From Rikenellaceae bacterium (lineage in GTDB: Bacteria; Bacteroidota; Bacteroidia; Bacteroidales; UBA932): a stretch of DNA of 52,704 bases. How positions within the stretch are numbered: position 1 is the first letter of the stretch; every line of letters starts with the position of its first letter. The position numbers and the translations under genes were made by a program. The notes under the pieces are model-generated. The model was not told the DNA's origin. It worked only from the letters and a program-made list of their open reading frames with translations, and did no database searches. Below, in pieces: positions 28,447-35,402 of the stretch. Location of the stretch: the NCBI GenBank assembly GCA_900771005.1, contig CAAGMI010000236.1, positions 1-52,704 on the forward strand, in the 5' to 3' direction.

Positions 28447-28565
28447 TACTGCCTGCAGCTGTCCCGCGAGGGTCCTACCTGGATGGCGATCTGCACTTTT
28501 GGTGCGGATTGCCTCCAGGTGTGGTCCTGCGCGGGACTAGCTGCAGGGCAGTATCTCGATTTTTT
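28447..28565 (+). ncRNA. Long hairpin 2 with T-run (candidate structured RNA)
   Basis: Outer arms 28447-28460 and 28539-28553 pair with one bulge. They are followed inward by a TCCCGCG/CGCGGGA block, ACCTGGA/TCCAGGT and ATCTGCAC/GTGCGGAT around a short T-rich loop. A run of six T (28560-28565) follows on the plus strand, as at a transcript end. Hairpins 1 and 2 share the left-arm sequence CGAGGGTCC (28223-28231 and 28467-28475) at an internal loop. Confidence 0.55.
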
Positions 28566-28633
28566 AACAATGTTTCTGCGTAACGACTTAGTCGACGTAG
28601 TGCCTTAGATTGGCCATTTTTCTGTGTATCACA

Positions 28634-28647
28634 CATACTATTATATA
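28634..28647 (+). promoter_or_regulatory. CAYACTATTATAAT box before hairpin 3
   Basis: CATACTATTATATA repeats the first 12 bases of box 1 and lies seven bases before hairpin 3. The constant distance between box and hairpin in all three units argues for a shared function. Confidence 0.5.
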
Positions 28648-28652
28648 TTCGT

Positions 28653-28792
28653 GTGTCTTCTGGTGTCGGCTTCTAGCAAGCTGTATCTTCAGGATCAAGA
28701 CTCTAACGAAAGCACTGCTCCTCAAGCAGTGTTTCGTTTGATCATTGATCCTGAAGTTACGCTTGCGTGAAGCCTAACCAGAAGACTTACAC
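28653..28792 (+). ncRNA. Long hairpin 3 (candidate structured RNA)
   Basis: Six exact paired blocks nest in register: 28655-28664 with 28777-28786 (10 bp), 28668-28673 with 28769-28774 (6), 28676-28681 with 28761-28766 (6), 28687-28697 with 28746-28756 (11), 28705-28711 with 28732-28738 (7) and 28713-28719 with 28725-28731 (7). Together they give 47 bp separated by 1-8-base internal loops. It begins 71 bases beyond the reverse transcriptase stop. Confidence 0.6.
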
Positions 28793-28861
28793 GAAATTTC
28801 AACAACTTAACTGCTCTGACGTAGTCAAAGCTCTTTTCTAAAGTCAATTCTTCTATGTGTG

Positions 28862-29893
28862 TTAGCGGAGGTCTAAGAACCTCTGCCAATAGGGGTTGAA
28901 GTATTCTGGCTCAATGTATTTACAGTAAGCTAGAACACCGCCTAACTCAGCTATGTTTACTTCTTCGCCAACTTCGAGTTTATGTAAACCAACCTTGACC
29001 CAATGCTTTCTAGCGTGGCCAACGGTGATTTCATACTTGTTATTAAACATCAGTCCAAGGTTCCAGTTGCGTCCTGCAAATGAACCAAACCTGGTCTTAT
29101 CGCAGTTAATTCTGAGAATGTCAGGTAGCAAGTTTTGTATTGATTCTGCGATGGTGGCTGTTTCTGATAAGCCTTCTTTGTACTTGCTACTGATCTGCAT
29201 ATCATCTGCGTACCTGGTGTAAGTCCATCCGTTTCTACGGCAGTAACGATCTATCTGGTCGTCAACGCTTACCATAGCGATATTTGTTAACATCGGACTC
29301 AATGGATTACCTTGAACTAAATGACCGTCAACACTAGCGAGGTGCACAAGTTTTTGCAAATAATCACGACCGATAAGCTCGAATGGGTGCACACATAAAA
29401 TCTGGTTAATAAGTGTCTCATTGTCCCAAGATGGGAAGAAGTTAGACATATCTAACTTCAAGAACCATCTACTTAGGTTACGTTTATGCGCCTCCATACA
29501 GGTCTTAGTGTTGCGGTATTTTGTGAAGCCGTGTGCTGCGTTATGTGGAAGGAATTGAAGGTCTTTGACAATCATATCAAGTAAGCACCTGCTCTGAACT
29601 TTAAGTTCTTCGGATGGAGCCCAAATCTCACGAACACCGCCAGACCGCTTAGGTATGTAGAATATCGTGTACTCATTACGCATATCACGGTCAAGTGGAA
29701 ATAGATGTGTAGCGTAGTCTAACGCATACTTAAATCGCTCTACTGAATTACTGCACACTTCTGAAACTCTTATGTCATCGATGCTGGCGATCTTCTTGGT
29801 TACACGCTTGTCTCTTGCGAGATCCTGGTTCTTTGCGAACTCCTTATTGTCGTTGCTTGGCTTTGCCTTGCTAAGATATGTCAAATAAATCAT
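28862..29893 (-). CDS. Retron-type reverse transcriptase, 343 aa
   Basis: Reverse-transcriptase blocks appear in order: IPKRSGGVREIWAPSEELK (80-98), AHGFTKYR (120-127), KLDMSNFFPS (146-155, catalytic D148), QGNPLSPMLTN (194-204) and YTRYADDMQIS (225-235, D230 and D231). A later GLMFNN segment sits where retron enzymes have their VTG-type region. QG-x3-SP in block 4 fits retron/group II-like enzymes, not diversity-generating elements, which carry SQ there. There is no intron maturase or integrase domain. ATG 29893 follows AAAGGA, 18 bases after the E1-like gene, so it is cotranscribed with the ubiquitin-like cassette. Confidence 0.88.
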   Translation of the reverse strand: MIYLTYLSKAKPSNDNKEFAKNQDLARDKRVTKKIASIDDIRVSEVCSNSVERFKYALDYATHLFPLDRDMRNEYTIFYIPKRSGGVREIWAPSEELKVQSRCLLDMIVKDLQFLPHNAAHGFTKYRNTKTCMEAHKRNLSRWFLKLDMSNFFPSWDNETLINQILCVHPFELIGRDYLQKLVHLASVDGHLVQGNPLSPMLTNIAMVSVDDQIDRYCRRNGWTYTRYADDMQISSKYKEGLSETATIAESIQNLLPDILRINCDKTRFGSFAGRNWNLGLMFNNKYEITVGHARKHWVKVGLHKLEVGEEVNIAELGGVLAYCKYIEPEYFNPYWQRFLDLR

Positions 29894-29911
29894 CTCAGTT
29901 CCTTTCTTAGT

Positions 29912-30652
29912 TTATACTGCGTTCGCTTTCGCTTCCGCTGCAATCATACGCTCTATTGCTGACTTCTTTTTTGGCTCAACTGCGGTTGTTGCTATGAACT
30001 CTAGTGATTCCATATTTGTGAGTATCATTGTCTTTGCTGGTTTGTCTTGTAACCAGTTGATAAGATTTGCGATACCCATAGATACTATTGTTCGTACAGT
30101 GTACACCACATTGAGCTCTACATTACACGCACTTCGTGGTGTTTCTTCCTGTGCTTCTTCGTGCGTAAAGTCCATTGTGCCCAGTAAATTGTTCATCTGA
30201 AACTGCATCCTCGCATCCGCGAAGTAATACTGTGCATCAATTAAACGCATTCTGAAATCCAAGAAACAGTCCATCAGCGTGTTGTACCTGTTCGCTGTTA
30301 CGATCTTCCTGCGTAGGTCTATGTTATCTACACAGAGAATTGCAATTCCAGATAGTGTGTATGGTGCTTGTAGTCCCATACTGTGTTTGATAACGCATAT
30401 ATCTGGGTTTATGCGTTTCATCATTTCTTCAACCGCATCCACCTTCAACTTCCCAATGTCCTCAAAATTGAACATCTGGTTTGTAATGTTGTGATCAGAT
30501 ACAGTATCAAAATCGTATATGTGCACTCTTGGAAAGCCCATTCGTGCGAGCATCTCACACACCGTGCTACCAACTGCACCTACACCAATTATGTGTACTG
30601 ATTTTCGTACTTTGGTTGCGTCAAAGTACTCTAATAACTTTGCTCGGTTTAT
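29912..30652 (-). CDS. ThiF/E1-like adenylyltransferase, 246 aa, apparent ATA start
   Basis: The frame from ATA 30652 gives a complete ThiF/E1 Rossmann domain: GVGAVG (23-28), an acidic strand end YDFD (D47, D49), HNITNQ (54-59), a Lys at 70 in GKLK, and CVDN (D109). Cys176 is a candidate thioester residue. Starting at the first GTG (30562) or ATG would delete the ATP-binding glycine loop. No ATG, GTG or TTG lies between the preceding in-frame stop and that loop. ATA overlaps the JAB stop as ATAA, nine bases after GGAG. The E1 would activate the small beta-grasp protein. Confidence 0.82.
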   Translation of the reverse strand: MNRAKLLEYFDATKVRKSVHIIGVGAVGSTVCEMLARMGFPRVHIYDFDTVSDHNITNQMFNFEDIGKLKVDAVEEMMKRINPDICVIKHSMGLQAPYTLSGIAILCVDNIDLRRKIVTANRYNTLMDCFLDFRMRLIDAQYYFADARMQFQMNNLLGTMDFTHEEAQEETPRSACNVELNVVYTVRTIVSMGIANLINWLQDKPAKTMILTNMESLEFIATTAVEPKKKSAIERMIAAEAKANAV

Positions 30653-31470
30653 GGGTGGTCACTCCTTTCTTGGTGCAAATCGGCATAAAACTCTGCCATC
30701 TCCCTACGATGTTGCATTTCATCAAGGTACTTATCAAATTCACTGTCATCATCGTCATCGGGACAATCATTTGGAGTATCCAAGAATAATGGCCAGTCTG
30801 CTAATGGTCTTACAGTATTTTCTGGGAATGTAACGAACTGTTCTATCTTGCGTAATGCCCACTCATCATATACATCTGGAGGGAGCTCTAACTCAATGTC
30901 GGCGTCCTCCCAAACGATATTTGCTGATGGGTCATATATTATATGCCAGTTGCTACCCGATTTATTCCATATCGCAAAGATATAGAACTTATTCATTCCA
31001 TTGTTTAGCATATCTCGTTGGTACTGTAAGTCTACACCTGATGGTGATGTGCCCATATTTACGTGTGAGTGTCCGTGACCACTTAGTCTTGAGAATACCT
31101 CATCATCTAAGCCAGCCACCCACATTGCGTATTCTAAATCATCAGAAGTTACAGTTGCTCCTGTTACTGTCTGAGGAAATACGATTACATCCTCAATGAC
31201 GAATGTATCTCCAACTTCCCCTCTCTGACAAAGAAAATGCCAAGCAATTTCTTTATTACAGTTCTTAATGAGTGCCTGCATTTTTCTCCAAGCAAGTTCT
31301 TTGTAGATGATTGTTGCTTTAGAGTTCGAAGCCTGCTGTTGTGACTGTGAGCTGCTCTTCAGGAGCTTCTCCAATGTCACCGTCTTCTGGCCCTGCTTCA
31401 GTAGTTCCTGTATCTGTTCTATCAGGCTCTTCTGCTGCTCCTGGTCGAACGTGTAATTCATTGTTCTCAT
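30649..31470 (-). CDS. JAMM/JAB-family metallopeptidase, about 273 aa
   Basis: The full JAMM motif is present: an upstream Glu (E74 in KEIAWHF) and H-x-H-x7-S-x2-D (H134, H136, S144, D147). Eukaryotic and bacterial relatives cleave ubiquitin-like proteins from targets or trim their C-termini. The acidic C-terminus ends in an Asp/Glu-rich tail. The start is uncertain: ATG 31470 (chosen) overlaps the E2-like gene by 152 bases; ATG 31533 and later GTG/TTG codons are alternatives. Its stop overlaps the E1 start by four bases. Confidence 0.85.
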   Translation of the reverse strand: MRTMNYTFDQEQQKSLIEQIQELLKQGQKTVTLEKLLKSSSQSQQQASNSKATIIYKELAWRKMQALIKNCNKEIAWHFLCQRGEVGDTFVIEDVIVFPQTVTGATVTSDDLEYAMWVAGLDDEVFSRLSGHGHSHVNMGTSPSGVDLQYQRDMLNNGMNKFYIFAIWNKSGSNWHIIYDPSANIVWEDADIELELPPDVYDEWALRKIEQFVTFPENTVRPLADWPLFLDTPNDCPDDDDDSEFDKYLDEMQHRREMAEFYADLHQERSDHP

Positions 31471-32872
31471 ATCTTTCTTTCCACTCCCTTGTTGTGATGA
31501 ACTCACCGTCTGTGAATAACCATTTTCTTTCATTGTCCAAATAAGATAAGTCTCGTTTTAGTGCATTCATTACAGGCCCATCAAGTACATTGACCGTTGA
31601 TACGCACGCTTTGAACAAACCGTACCACTGCATATACGCACGCTCACTGTACGCTTGCTGCATCAATGAATTATAGTCACCAAAACAGTTGTAATTGTGG
31701 TGATGAGGATTTGCATACAGCTCATTTACGTGGTTAAGTGATAAACAACCGTTAGTTCTTATCTGGTAAAAGCCCTTGAACATAATCTTTGTTTCTTGTG
31801 TCAAGAACAGTTCTCTCATTAGGGCTCTGTACCACTCGGCTCCTGAAAACGCGTTGATTACACGCTCACTTGCAGCGTACAATGACTCAGCGTGGTCAAA
31901 GTCCCAAGTCTGCATAAATGAGTGTACGTGTATTCCGCGCTCATCACTGTAGATGATGTCCTTATCTGCTTTGAGTGCTTCAATCAACGCAGTAAACTCT
32001 GAGCCCTGGTTGTTGGTAGTCTGTAGCAAGTAGTCTAATTCGAGCTGGTGTATTTCAGCTTCAAGTCTGCGTACGTGCTCGAGGTAGTCTTGTATTGAAG
32101 ATCGTTTCTGTTCTACTAATCCTGTTGGGTATTCTACATTCGTGTGTGGAAACAGTGTTTCTAGGTTAGGATAAGGGTTCTCTGCACGCTGTGCTCTACG
32201 CTCTTCTCTTCTGCGTTCTTCCCTTACGCGTCGCTCTTCTGCTGCTGCAGCTTCAGCTTCTGCTATTTCTTCTTGTATTTCTGTGATGCTCTCATTGAGC
32301 GCTATTGTTAACTGACTTGGGTCTCTAGTCATTACTGCGTTCAGTATTGCTTCAGTGTAGTTCAAATCTCTGTACACTTCTCTGAAAAGGAGTGCAAGGT
32401 TTGCTGGTGTGTACTGATCTGTTACAAGTACATAGTGTGTAGACACTGTGAAGTCATTTCGTGTACTAGCTATAGCTTTTCTGTAAATTCTGTTGTACAC
32501 ATTACCTGTATTGTAATCTACAAGTGTACCAACTAAATCCCAGCCAGTGTACGCATTATCATACAACTGTGCAATGTCTCGTGCTTTTCTTGCTGATGCA
32601 CATACAGCTGTGTGTACTACATATTCTTTGTTGTCTGCTGCGTAGTCACCTACAAAGACATCGTCAGTGCGCACATAGGATATATTTATTGATCGCCTGT
32701 CATAATCGACAGCTGCGTGTCGTCCGTTGTTCACGCTGTAGAAGAAAGGCGACATTATTGCTGTCGCCTCTTCTGCAGATGGTTGCTGACGGCTACGATA
32801 TGCGATTGTGCACGCCTGTGCTCTTTGTGCAGCGTACTGCCACGGTTCTCCCCAACTCTGATAAAATCTCAC
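31319..32872 (-). CDS. E2-like ubiquitin-conjugating fold protein with coiled-coil, 517 aa
   Basis: The start is GTG 32872, six bases after GGAGG. Residues 1-195 form an unknown domain, 197-231 an Arg/Glu coiled coil, and about 315-465 a C-terminal domain. That domain contains NPHHHNYNCFG (388-398), which resembles the HPN/HPH-x(n)-C-L/F-G signature of E2 and prokaryotic E2-like proteins; Cys396 would be the catalytic residue. The call depends on this motif and on the position between Ubl and JAB genes, so it is less certain than its neighbours. A Pro/Glu-rich tail overlaps the JAB gene. Confidence 0.6.
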   Translation of the reverse strand: MRFYQSWGEPWQYAAQRAQACTIAYRSRQQPSAEEATAIMSPFFYSVNNGRHAAVDYDRRSINISYVRTDDVFVGDYAADNKEYVVHTAVCASARKARDIAQLYDNAYTGWDLVGTLVDYNTGNVYNRIYRKAIASTRNDFTVSTHYVLVTDQYTPANLALLFREVYRDLNYTEAILNAVMTRDPSQLTIALNESITEIQEEIAEAEAAAAEERRVREERRREERRAQRAENPYPNLETLFPHTNVEYPTGLVEQKRSSIQDYLEHVRRLEAEIHQLELDYLLQTTNNQGSEFTALIEALKADKDIIYSDERGIHVHSFMQTWDFDHAESLYAASERVINAFSGAEWYRALMRELFLTQETKIMFKGFYQIRTNGCLSLNHVNELYANPHHHNYNCFGDYNSLMQQAYSERAYMQWYGLFKACVSTVNVLDGPVMNALKRDLSYLDNERKWLFTDGEFITTREWKERYENNELHVRPGAAEEPDRTDTGTTEAGPEDGDIGEAPEEQLTVTTAGFEL

Positions 32873-32887
32873 CGTCTGCCTCCTTTA

Positions 32888-33124
32888 TTAAGATGCTGAG
32901 TCTGCTTTGACTACAGCTACGATAGTTGCATTTGAGAAGTCCTCAACACCGAGGTCTTCAAGTGAGTCGTCCCATTGCTCCTTGGTGATTACTGCACCAT
33001 TTACATAGAGTGCAACATTACCTACAGCGATTTCTGCTGCATCGATTGTCTCCTGTACAGTTGTGTCAACTGATACTGGAACTACTTTTCTGTCTGTGTT
33101 TGTTGATACTGTCACGTTTACCAT
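32888..33124 (-). CDS. Ubiquitin-like beta-grasp protein, 78 aa
   Basis: ATG 33124 follows AGGAGG by eight bases. The order is beta-hairpin (residues 1-20), helix (22-32), strand VALYVNG (37-43), an acidic helix or loop, and a last strand ATIVAVV (66-72). This is the ubiquitin/ThiS beta-grasp layout and length, similar to the small C protein of PRTRC cassettes. It lacks a C-terminal Gly-Gly and ends in ADSAS, so it either needs a different C-terminal chemistry or acts non-covalently. Confidence 0.7.
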   Translation of the reverse strand: MVNVTVSTNTDRKVVPVSVDTTVQETIDAAEIAVGNVALYVNGAVITKEQWDDSLEDLGVEDFSNATIVAVVKADSAS

Positions 33125-33158
33125 TTCTTATTCCTCCTGTTAACAATGGAGCAGAGGC

Positions 33159-33512
33159 TTACGCCTCAGTTGCTCCGTCAAATACATCATCAAGTGCTGC
33201 GTTCGCTGCCGCGATTGCCTGACCAATGTAGGCTTCAGCTTCCTTGAGCGCTACCAACTTCATTCCAAACTCTTCACGAAGAGAAGCGAGAGTGATGCTG
33301 TCTTCTGCGATGAGTACGATTGCAAGTTTGCCATCGACTACAGAGTTTGCACAAGCACCAATCTCACCAATTACACCAACTGCACCTGGCTTATACTCGA
33401 TTGAGTATGCTGCGTTGCCCTTCTCATCGAACATTGTGAAGACACGTTTACCTGCTGGTACTGCGATGTCTAACTTAATAGTTGCAATATTGTTTGCTAC
33501 TGCGATCTTCAT
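33159..33512 (-). CDS. Hypothetical protein upstream of the Ubl gene, 117 aa
   Basis: ATG 33512, 10 bases after AGGAG, is preferred to ATG 33521, which is too close to the ribosome site. Residues 1-75 are beta-rich and the last 35 form an Ala-rich helix. In PRTRC cassettes a small protein (E) of similar size precedes the Ubl protein; the similarity here is only in position and general build. It is likely part of the same operon and may be a substrate or adaptor. Confidence 0.65.
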   Translation of the reverse strand: MKIAVANNIATIKLDIAVPAGKRVFTMFDEKGNAAYSIEYKPGAVGVIGEIGACANSVVDGKLAIVLIAEDSITLASLREEFGMKLVALKEAEAYIGQAIAAANAALDDVFDGATEA

Positions 33513-33545
33513 AGTTGTCATTCTCCTTTCTTGATAAATCGCGAT

Positions 33546-33941
33546 TTATATGAACTCAGGAGTGGTATTTACGCCAGCTTCTGTAAGTTCCTTTGTTCTT
33601 TGTTTAACCTCATTTGGGAGGTTTGTACATAGTGCTCTCATCACATATTTACTGTTGACAAATATGCGTGACGGGTCGTTAAGGTTCAATTCTGCTGACG
33701 CAAGAATTGTGTCAACTACATTCTTGCATTTGAGCATATAATCGAACTCCTTATAGGGAATTATAGTACCAATCTTTCGTAAGTCATCTGCTGCGGTGGG
33801 CTCCTCATCTACGATGACACCCTCCTCCACCAAAACGTTGTGTACGTCTGACAGTTCCCTAGTTGTTGCTTCTGCAATTTCAGACTCTGTCCAACCTTTG
33901 TCGAACAGGTCAAGTATTATCTTATGATTCGTCTTATTCAT
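33546..33941 (-). CDS. Putative helix-turn-helix protein, 131 aa
   Basis: The N-terminal 45 residues (LFDKGWTESEIAEAT and following) look like a helix-turn-helix of the type found in small regulators and terminase small subunits. The rest is helical. ATG 33941 overlaps the upstream endonuclease gene by eight bases. It could regulate the cassette that follows. No closer family is recognised. Confidence 0.6.
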   Translation of the reverse strand: MNKTNHKIILDLFDKGWTESEIAEATTRELSDVHNVLVEEGVIVDEEPTAADDLRKIGTIIPYKEFDYMLKCKNVVDTILASAELNLNDPSRIFVNSKYVMRALCTNLPNEVKQRTKELTEAGVNTTPEFI

Positions 33942-34509
33942 CTGTTACCTCTGTCCAGCCGTAGCCTCCTGCTGTCTTCGTTTTACCGTGGATGCAACGG
34001 CTTATACTTGCTGTTGTGACATCAACTGACTGTGCAGCTTCTGTCAGTGTGTTGAATATTGCTCCATCACTTCGTCGTACTTTCTTTGACGAAGTCTTCG
34101 TATGTGTACCACTGTCGTACGCGTACTGTGTGTTCTGTGCTTTTGTACACCAGCGTAAGTTCTCCGGGTAGTTGTGCTCTTTGTTCTCATCAATATGGTC
34201 AACTATTGTGTACTTCTCTGGGTCTGGGTTTGGTACAAATGCTGTAGCAACTAACCTATGTACATTCCATTGACGTCCGTTGATTGATACTGCGAGGTAC
34301 TTGGAGTGTATGCTTTCACTGAGTATTTTGCCATAGCGTCTTGAAAAGATGTGGCCATCTGGTGTGGCGTAGATTTGTCCCTCGAACTCTGGTATTGGGA
34401 CTTCGATTGCTCCCTCTGGTGGTTCCACCCTAGCTTTTGTAGTGGTGTTACGGGTATTACTTCTTGCAGGTGGTGGTTCTTTCCAGTGTTTATAGAAATC
34501 AACTGCCAT
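33934..34509 (-). CDS. NUMOD4/HNH homing-type endonuclease
   Basis: ATG 34509 follows AGGAGG by five bases. A NUMOD4-like segment (IYATPDGHIFSRRYG) is followed by an HNH_3 nuclease core: VHRLVATAF, then VDHIDENKEHNYPENLRWC. A NUMOD1-like helix-turn-helix near the C-terminus would bind DNA. Such genes are selfish or intron-homing endonucleases common in phages. It stands free, with no visible intron, and is tightly packed with its neighbours. Confidence 0.88.
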   Translation of the reverse strand: MAVDFYKHWKEPPPARSNTRNTTTKARVEPPEGAIEVPIPEFEGQIYATPDGHIFSRRYGKILSESIHSKYLAVSINGRQWNVHRLVATAFVPNPDPEKYTIVDHIDENKEHNYPENLRWCTKAQNTQYAYDSGTHTKTSSKKVRRSDGAIFNTLTEAAQSVDVTTASISRCIHGKTKTAGGYGWTEVTDE

Positions 34510-34518
34510 TGTCACCTC

Positions 34519-34740
34519 CTACTGTGTTACGATGTCTACGATTCTACCATCAGCGACAATGAATGCAAGTGGCTGTGTTTTGTAACACATATAGATATTT
34601 TCAATTTGCTTTTCAGGCCATTCATTTACCTGCTTGAGTAAGCGTTCTCTTTTCTCAGGGTGCATTCCTGTTAGTATTGAGTTACTCTGCTCCGCCCATA
34701 TCTGATTTTTTATCGGAAACGGTATTTCGATTCTTTTCAT
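34519..34740 (-). CDS. Small hypothetical protein, 73 aa
   Basis: ATG 34740 lies eight bases after GGAGG; an upstream in-frame TTG is the ribosome site itself. It is basic at the N-terminus and has one hydrophobic strand near the C-terminus. It overlaps the 3' end of the next upstream gene. Family unknown. Confidence 0.6.
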   Translation of the reverse strand: MKRIEIPFPIKNQIWAEQSNSILTGMHPEKRERLLKQVNEWPEKQIENIYMCYKTQPLAFIVADGRIVDIVTQ

Positions 34741-34948
34741 TCTTTTTACCTCCAAAATATTTATTATAAGCTAATTGCTGCCATTTGCCATACGACATAT
34801 GGTTTGCTTTACACCACAATGCAATGCTATCCAATGACTGCCTTGTACGCCAACTTGGCATTGGTTTTTTGGCTGCGAGTGCAAGTTTTCTACTCAGTGC
34901 TGGTGATTCCTTGCTATACGCAGATGCCTTTCTTTGTATTCTAGCCAT
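34682..34948 (-). CDS. Small basic protein, 88 aa
   Basis: ATG 34948 follows AGGAGG. Very rich in Lys, Arg and Ser with one aromatic cluster; likely nucleic-acid binding or a host-directed early protein. No family is recognised. It overlaps the downstream gene by 59 bases. Confidence 0.6.
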   Translation of the reverse strand: MARIQRKASAYSKESPALSRKLALAAKKPMPSWRTRQSLDSIALWCKANHMSYGKWQQLAYNKYFGGKKNEKNRNTVSDKKSDMGGAE

Positions 34949-34956
34949 ATATCCTC

Positions 34957-35217
34957 CTAAAAATCATTGATGTCCAGGATGATTGATGACCTGTACCAAT
35001 CTTCTAATGCGCTGTCATCGGATGCTTCAACAAGGCCTGCTCCTGGTAATAGATCTGTGATGATGTGTCCTGCTGCCATATCCTGACAATGCAACAGAAC
35101 GCATTTATCTGATTGTACTGTGTTTGCTATGAAATTTGCTACATTTACTGCTTTTGATAAGCTGGTATTATATCCAATTACGAGTACGTGTACTACTCCT
35201 GATTTGCAACTTAACAT
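34957..35217 (-). CDS. Small hypothetical protein, 86 aa
   Basis: ATG 35217 follows AGGAG by nine bases. A beta strand (VVHVLVIGYN), a helix and a second strand (CVLLHCQD) suggest a compact alpha/beta fold of Rossmann or phosphatase-like type, too short to name. It overlaps the upstream gene's stop by seven bases. Confidence 0.6.
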   Translation of the reverse strand: MLSCKSGVVHVLVIGYNTSLSKAVNVANFIANTVQSDKCVLLHCQDMAAGHIITDLLPGAGLVEASDDSALEDWYRSSIILDINDF

Positions 35218-35402
35218 ATCTGTCGTCTCCTTTCTTCTTTGTGATGACCGCCTACCAACCTCACTTCCCTACCCAAACCGTTTAATGTCTCAAGAACATA
35301 CTGTGCAGTGTTGCTGTCGCATTCTAAGGCGATACTGGCTTTTAGTACTTTTTCAGTTGCTTCTTTCAAAATGCTATTCGTTAGCGAAGTCCAAGGATCC
35401 AT
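35211..35402 (-). CDS. Small hypothetical protein, 63 aa
   Basis: ATG 35402 is preferred, six bases after GAGG; GTG 35414 is the alternative. One amphipathic helix is followed by a basic tail. Overlapped at both ends by neighbours, as usual in this small-gene cluster. Function unknown. Confidence 0.5.
   Translation of the reverse strand: MDPWTSLTNSILKEATEKVLKASIALECDSNTAQYVLETLNGLGREVRLVGGHHKEERRRQIC

Larger units (their letters stand above)
28177..28861. other. Gene-free interval with three long hairpins
   Basis: No credible coding frame occurs in these 685 bases. They hold three long imperfect inverted repeats, each just after a shared CAYACTATTATAAT box, and shorter palindromes between them. 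The interval lies between the reverse transcriptase stop and the next leftward gene. The hairpins look like structured RNAs (or cruciform DNA) rather than simple terminators. Confidence 0.85.

Noticed and set aside
28177..28861. CRISPR array or tRNA cluster in the gene-free interval
   Set aside because: The three units are inverted repeats with different sequences, not direct repeats with spacers, and none folds as a tRNA cloverleaf.
28862..29893. Diversity-generating retroelement
   Set aside because: The enzyme has QG-x3-SP rather than the SQ motif of that group, and I found no template/variable repeat pair with adenine-specific changes near it or in the tail genes.
33934..34509. Group I intron around the HNH endonuclease
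   Set aside because: The gene is packed with overlaps to both neighbours and no interrupted gene or intron core is visible.
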